This document shows positions 6,011-8,562 of a stretch of 8,562 bases of DNA, piece after piece. The translations under genes and the position numbers were made by a program. Below the pieces are notes generated by a model. The model was given only the letters and a program-made list of their open reading frames with translations. It was not told the origin of the DNA and did no database searches. This DNA is from an uncultured Clostridia bacterium (lineage in GTDB: Bacteria; Bacillota; Clostridia; UMGS1810). Position 1 is the stretch's first letter. Each line of letters opens with the position of its first letter. Location of the stretch: the NCBI GenBank assembly GCA_934463115.1, contig CAKSIN010000045.1, positions 1 through 8,562 of the forward strand, in the 5' to 3' direction.

Positions 6011-7120
6011 CTATTTTATGATCCAAATTCCGTTTCGGTCTGAGCCTTCTCTTTCAATAACATTTCTATCTTTTAGTGATTTTATTATTGCGGAGATTGT
6101 TTTTCGACTCTTTCCTAATTCCATCGACATTGCAGTTGTTGTTATTCTCGGATTATTTTTTATTAACCTTATCACAGACATTTCTCTTTCTGTGAACTTA
6201 TCTGTCACCTTTTCTGTCACCTTAAGGGTAACAGAACTTCTGTAGAAGTTTACTCTGAAATCCCCATCCATATCAACAAGCTCAGGTTCTGCTAAACCAT
6301 ATTTTGAAAATTCATCAAACATACGGGGAATCCCACTTCCCCATTCCTCAATTATTCTCATATATGAAAAGGCATTCGCTATTGCTCTGTTACGAACTTT
6401 TGAATAACCTTCTTTAATTTTTTCTATCGTAACCCCATTTAAAAGCATACCGGGCGAAGTTACTTCTAATCTATTATCGTACAAAGCAACCTGCACATTA
6501 CCGGGTTCAAGATAACTGCGATGCGTAACAGCGTTTGCAATAATTTCACGGATGCTACCAATAGGCAACTCATACATATCCTGTCTGTACAAACCATCTA
6601 TTTCGGCTCCAAGATTGATTTTTGATAAAACATATTTGTATGCTTCCTCAATCTGATTCTGTATTGGACCTGTAAATTCTCTACGATCCACAAATATCGC
6701 TCTGTTATCTCCTTTGAATACACCGCACTGTATTTTCGTTGGAATTATCTCATTTCCCGTTAATAGTGCAAAGCTGTTTGTCGGATATGTCTTCCCATCC
6801 TTTTCAGCAATGATTCCCCAAGAAAGGAGGTTGTTCCTTGTTGGCTTTTTTATTTCCTGCTTTGTTTCTTCTGAATAGCAATTATTCACTGCTGTTTCAT
6901 ATAGACTATCACATAGATCAACTATGTCTTTATCGGTGATTTCAAAGCCAAGACAGATTGCTTGATCGTAGCTTTTGTTAGCACCTTCAAACATAAGTTC
7001 CTTTAGTCTTGTTTCATCTGCGTGTCTTGTTGTCCCCGAAACTCGAATGTAGACACCATTTTCTCTGCCGAGTGCTTTGATATAATACGGTCTTTGTGTA
7101 GATGCAGCTATCTCAACCAC
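6011..7120 (-). CDS. C-terminal open frame of the AlbA_2-type regulator: end of AlbA_2, GHKL-like ATPase, winged helix
   Basis: This is the larger part of the interrupted gene. Its first usable start is a GTG at 7120 (369 residues), with no clear ribosome-binding site, so independent translation is doubtful. It starts with the end of the AlbA_2 domain (RPYYIKALG, GVYIRVSGTTR). Numbered on the rebuilt 464-residue protein, the GHKL-like ATP-binding part follows: the N-box REIIANAVTHRSY at 286-298, TSPG at 316-319, KVRNR at 336-340 and EWGSGI at 354-359. These match the conserved blocks of the HATPase_c_4-type domain in this family. Three four-residue repeats, KVTE-KVTD-KFTE (395-406), form a linker. 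A winged helix-turn-helix of about 60 residues then ends the protein (TTTAMSMELGKSRKTISAII is the recognition region). Regulation of transcription is therefore likely. Confidence 0.75.
   Translation of the reverse strand: MVEIAASTQRPYYIKALGRENGVYIRVSGTTRHADETRLKELMFEGANKSYDQAICLGFEITDKDIVDLCDSLYETAVNNCYSEETKQEIKKPTRNNLLSWGIIAEKDGKTYPTNSFALLTGNEIIPTKIQCGVFKGDNRAIFVDRREFTGPIQNQIEEAYKYVLSKINLGAEIDGLYRQDMYELPIGSIREIIANAVTHRSYLEPGNVQVALYDNRLEVTSPGMLLNGVTIEKIKEGYSKVRNRAIANAFSYMRIIEEWGSGIPRMFDEFSKYGLAEPELVDMDGDFRVNFYRSSVTLKVTEKVTDKFTEREMSVIRLIKNNPRITTTAMSMELGKSRKTISAIIKSLKDRNVIEREGSDRNGIWIIK
6188..6223 (-). repeat. Three 12-nt tandem units coding KVTE-KVTD-KFTE
   Basis: On the minus strand, three in-frame 12-base units encode KVTE, KVTD and KFTE, between the ATPase-like part and the winged helix. 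Two of the units share the 11-mer TCTGTCACCTT (plus-strand copies at 6201-6211 and 6213-6223). The period is a multiple of three, so gain or loss of a unit would change linker length without breaking the frame. Confidence 0.7.
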
Positions 7121-7130
7121 TATAAGCTTT

Positions 7131-7406
7131 TTATTCTCTACAGTCTGTAATGTTATTGTCAGAAATTATTGCAGGTTCACAGGAATCAGAGATTGCATTT
7201 GCTATTGAATCCATAATTTGAAATGCTTTTTCTTCTTCTACTCCAACAATTTCTCTTGTCTTATCTTCTACTCCGAAAATTATCTTGCCACCATACGAAT
7301 TTGCAAAGGCAATAACAGACTTCATATACTTATCGCTATGTTTAGGGAGTTCTCTCTTATATTCAATTTCTTTATTCTCGCCATTTTTTATTTCTTCCAA
7401 CAGCAT
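7131..7406 (-). CDS. N-terminal fragment of the AlbA_2-type regulator
   Basis: As it stands the frame encodes 91 residues. It holds the first half of an AlbA_2 (Schlafen-related) domain: ENKEIEYKRELP at residues 10-21, the helix SVIAFANSYGG at 30-40, then KIIFGVEDKT and IVGVE. The last eight residues (NNITDCRE) come from the wrong frame. The start is the ATG at 7406, because GGAGG (plus-strand CCTCC at 7414-7418) lies 7 nt before it. The open frame runs 15 codons further, but those codons overlap the ribosome-binding site and the promoter. The fragment alone lacks the ATPase-like and DNA-binding parts and is unlikely to work. Confidence 0.7.
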   Translation of the reverse strand: MLLEEIKNGENKEIEYKRELPKHSDKYMKSVIAFANSYGGKIIFGVEDKTREIVGVEEEKAFQIMDSIANAISDSCEPAIISDNNITDCRE

Positions 7407-7439
7407 AGAAAGACCTCCAATCACAATTTTCTTTTTTAT

Positions 7440-7468
7440 ATTATACCACAAACTTTCAAAAAAATCAA
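7440..7468 (-). promoter_or_regulatory. Sigma-A promoter of the AlbA_2-type gene
   Basis: On the minus strand, TTGATT (plus 7463-7468) and TATAAT (plus 7440-7445) are 17 nt apart. The -10 is preceded by TG plus one base, an extended -10. It lies about 34 bp before the ATG at 7406. The promoter is intact although the gene behind it is frameshifted, so the break may be recent or a sequencing error. Confidence 0.8.
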
Positions 7469-7539
7469 TTCACGATATATACAATTTTTTTGTGTCGGAT
7501 TTTTGCTTATCCAATAATTCGGATGATCTGCTTTGCATA

Positions 7540-8298
7540 TCAATCACCGCCATATAAGTTTTCAAAATATTTTGATATAACTCGCTTATAGAATTCCATC
7601 ACAATAACATTCTGCATATGCTCATCAAAATACGTATAAATACCCGGTTTTCGGCTTTTGTATTTCAACACGTGTCTGAAATACATACAGAATAGTTCTT
7701 TGACGCTTTTGTCATATTTTCTGCTTTCCGGAATGTATCTATGTATCTCCTGCAAGATATATTGAGGCGAAAGTTTCACGCTTATAACCTCATAAAGCAT
7801 AGTGCCTATCAGATTTGAAATATATGTTTCCCTGTCCTCGCGAACACACTGTTTAGGCAATAAAATATTATAAGCTTTATTCTTTTTAACAAGAGTGTTC
7901 TCTATCTTTTTCTGCTGCATCGGAATTTCAGCGATATTTATGCTGTATTCCGTTTCTATGCAGCTTACCGCCGCACATTTTGTCTCACATTCGTCCAAAA
8001 CCGCCTCAAATTCCTCTTTTGTCATTTGTTCGGCTGTACTGTCCTCCGGCTCCTCAAAAGTCCTGCAATTCGCCGCAAACTCGCACAGGGCATCTACAAC
8101 CTCATCGCCGTTATCTGCCGCAGCCATATATGACGAAAGAATTATAAAATAATCATTTCCGTCTGCACAACCAAGCCTTTCTTTCAGTTTCATACATACA
8201 TCATCGTTATCCCTTACAATTGCTTCTTTGCAGAAGTCGTCTATTGCGTTCAGTAATTCAGCCAAAGACTCTGCTTTCAATATATCACGGGTAATCAT
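7540..8298 (-). CDS. Unrecognised 252-residue cysteine-rich cytoplasmic protein
   Basis: I do not recognise this family. The start is the ATG at 8298 (MITRDILKAES), because AAAGGAGAT (plus 8305-8313) is a strong ribosome-binding site just upstream. The open frame extends 7 codons further, across that site. The protein has no signal peptide or membrane segment and looks mainly helical. The first 110 residues are acidic (a run such as TFEEPEDSTAEQ near 80-91). The last 100 are basic and aromatic, with YISNLIGTMLYEVISVKLSPQYILQEIHRYI around 159-189. There are ten cysteines (residues 23, 35, 44, 72, 78, 104, 108, 113, 151, 204), with C104/C108/C113 clustered, but no standard zinc-finger spacing. 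A terminator-like hairpin and a lysine-rich small ORF lie directly upstream. No clear terminator separates it from the AlbA_2-type gene, which has its own promoter. It is probably accessory and its function is unknown. Confidence 0.65.
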   Translation of the reverse strand: MITRDILKAESLAELLNAIDDFCKEAIVRDNDDVCMKLKERLGCADGNDYFIILSSYMAAADNGDEVVDALCEFAANCRTFEEPEDSTAEQMTKEEFEAVLDECETKCAAVSCIETEYSINIAEIPMQQKKIENTLVKKNKAYNILLPKQCVREDRETYISNLIGTMLYEVISVKLSPQYILQEIHRYIPESRKYDKSVKELFCMYFRHVLKYKSRKPGIYTYFDEHMQNVIVMEFYKRVISKYFENLYGGD

Positions 8299-8321
8299 AC
8301 TTTTATCTCCTTTCCGCAAAC

Positions 8322-8354
8322 AAAAAAACAGCTCCGTGCAAGGAACTGCTTTTG
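8322..8354 (-). terminator. Terminator-like hairpin after the lysine-rich small ORF, before the 252-residue gene
   Basis: On the minus strand, CAGTTCC and GGAGCTG (plus 8342-8348 and 8329-8335) form a 7-bp stem with one G-U pair around TTGCAC. An A-rich left flank pairs with the following run of T to lengthen it. It begins about 10 nt after the stop of the small ORF and ends about 9 nt before the ribosome-binding site of the 252-residue gene. I see no promoter between it and that gene, so it may act as a partial terminator or attenuator. Confidence 0.75.
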
Positions 8355-8358
8355 ATCT

Positions 8359-8469
8359 TTATTTTTTCTTTTTGTTTTTGTTTTTATGTTTGAGTGTCGG
8401 TTTATTATTTGCCGGGGCATAGTTTAACTGCTCTTTTTTACCGACTCTTATGTATACAGCCGCTTTCAT
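8359..8469 (-). CDS. 36-residue lysine-rich small protein
   Basis: This small ORF starts with an ATG at 8469 and ends with TAA at 8359-8361. It begins MKAAVYIRVGKKEQLNY and ends in a very basic tail in which seven of the last ten codons are Lys and two are Asn. A G-rich stretch (GTGGGGG, overlapping the end of the upstream gene) lies about 10 nt before the ATG and could serve as a ribosome-binding site. It follows the upstream gene by 7 nt, which suggests translational coupling. The YIRV start resembles the first strand of serine recombinases (usually YIRVS), but the catalytic Ser position is Gly and there is no recombinase body. It could instead be a leader peptide for the hairpin that follows, or a small accessory protein. 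The frame and spacing look real; the function is unknown. Confidence 0.5.
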   Translation of the reverse strand: MKAAVYIRVGKKEQLNYAPANNKPTLKHKNKNKKKK

Positions 8470-8476
8470 TTTTGGC

Positions 8477-8562
8477 TTACCCCCACTTTTTTATATATTC
8501 AAATTCGTACTCGGACACGCACTGCGCCCACCGTACCTTATCACGGTATTTTTCATCGAACA
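8477..8562 (-). CDS. 3' end of an unidentified gene, cut by the window edge
   Basis: The frame enters at the right edge and ends with TAA at 8477-8479. The visible 27 residues start FDEKYRDKVRWAQC and end YEFEYIKKWG; they are charged and aromatic. They are too few to assign a family. The lysine-rich small ORF begins 7 nt after the stop, so the two are probably in one transcript. The 3' end overlaps the likely ribosome-binding site of the small ORF. Confidence 0.5.
   Translation of the reverse strand, partial: FDEKYRDKVRWAQCVSEYEFEYIKKWG

Larger units (their letters stand above)
6011..7406 (-). pseudogene. AlbA_2/GHKL/winged-helix regulator gene, broken by an apparent 1-nt insertion
   Basis: Two adjacent frames together rebuild one regulator of 464 residues, a normal size for AlbA_2-domain proteins that databases often label 'ATP-binding protein', 'transcriptional regulator' or 'RecG-related'. 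The N-terminal frame runs from the ATG at 7406 to about 7158 (residues 1-83, ending EPAIISD). It then goes out of frame and stops at 7131. The C-terminal frame can be read from 7156 to 6011 and continues ITLQTVENKKLIVVEI. This is exactly the expected continuation after EPAIISD if one base of the AA at 7156-7157 (TT on the plus strand) is removed. The simplest reading is a single-base insertion, either a real mutation or a sequencing error. No classical slippery motif is visible. A good promoter and ribosome-binding site remain in front. The family is known as putative nucleic-acid-binding regulators, and the target is unknown. Confidence 0.8.

Noticed and set aside
5862..6245. 127-residue rightward open frame
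   Set aside because: It crosses the bidirectional terminator and then runs antisense to the well-supported winged-helix part of the AlbA_2-type gene.
7500..7539. Possible terminator after the 252-residue gene
   Set aside because: Only a 4-bp ATCC/GGAT pairing is visible, without a following T tract on the minus strand.
1..8562. CRISPR array, insertion sequence ends, rRNA or complete tRNA genes
   Set aside because: No regularly spaced direct repeats, no transposase or terminal inverted-repeat pair, and no complete tRNA or rRNA sequence were seen on reading both strands.

Overview
The window looks like chromosomal DNA of an endospore-forming member of the Clostridia. The evidence is the rqcP(yabO)-yabP-yabQ sporulation block, Shine-Dalgarno sites of the GGAGG type and near-consensus sigma-A promoters. 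A gut Firmicute would fit the GH28 sugar hydrolase and the accessory genes, but the sequence does not prove the genus or the habitat.

Left half (43-4319). Two MOP-superfamily lipid-linked saccharide flippases are transcribed divergently from a gap of about 100 bp. The leftward one (43-1491) is SpoVB-like. The rightward one (1595-3169) is YabM/MurJ-like and heads a tight unidirectional cluster: flippase, the S4-domain ribosome-associated protein RqcP, YabP and YabQ. The intergenic gaps are 15, 58 and 12 nt. This is the conserved yabM-yabO-yabP-yabQ neighbourhood of Bacillus and the Clostridia, without mazG (yabN) and without divIC after yabQ. Lipid-linked precursor export, ribosome quality control and spore-cortex formation therefore sit side by side. 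A long inverted repeat lies just ahead of the yabP ribosome-binding site.

Centre (4366-5812). A monocistronic GH28-type parallel beta-helix hydrolase has a textbook sigma-A promoter (TTGACT, 17 nt, TATAAT), a strong ribosome-binding site and a strong intrinsic terminator. It has no signal peptide. It keeps the three catalytic-type aspartates of GH28 but has lost the usual His and the Arg/Lys substrate-binding pair, so its substrate is probably not plain polygalacturonate.

Boundary (5773-6010). About 240 bp without a credible gene carries two strong terminator hairpins and other inverted repeats. It may be a dispersed intergenic element.

Right part (6011-8562, all leftward, visibly richer in A+T). 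This looks like accessory DNA. It holds an AlbA_2/GHKL/winged-helix regulator gene broken by an apparent single-base insertion near 7156, with its own sigma-A promoter. It also holds a 252-residue cysteine-rich protein I do not recognise, a 36-codon lysine-rich small ORF followed by a terminator-like hairpin, and the 3' end of a further gene that enters from the right edge.

I see no CRISPR array, no complete mobile element and no complete RNA gene. The most interesting leads are the altered active site of the GH28 protein, the hairpin over the yabP ribosome-binding site, and the lysine-rich small ORF plus terminator arrangement in front of the unknown 252-residue gene.
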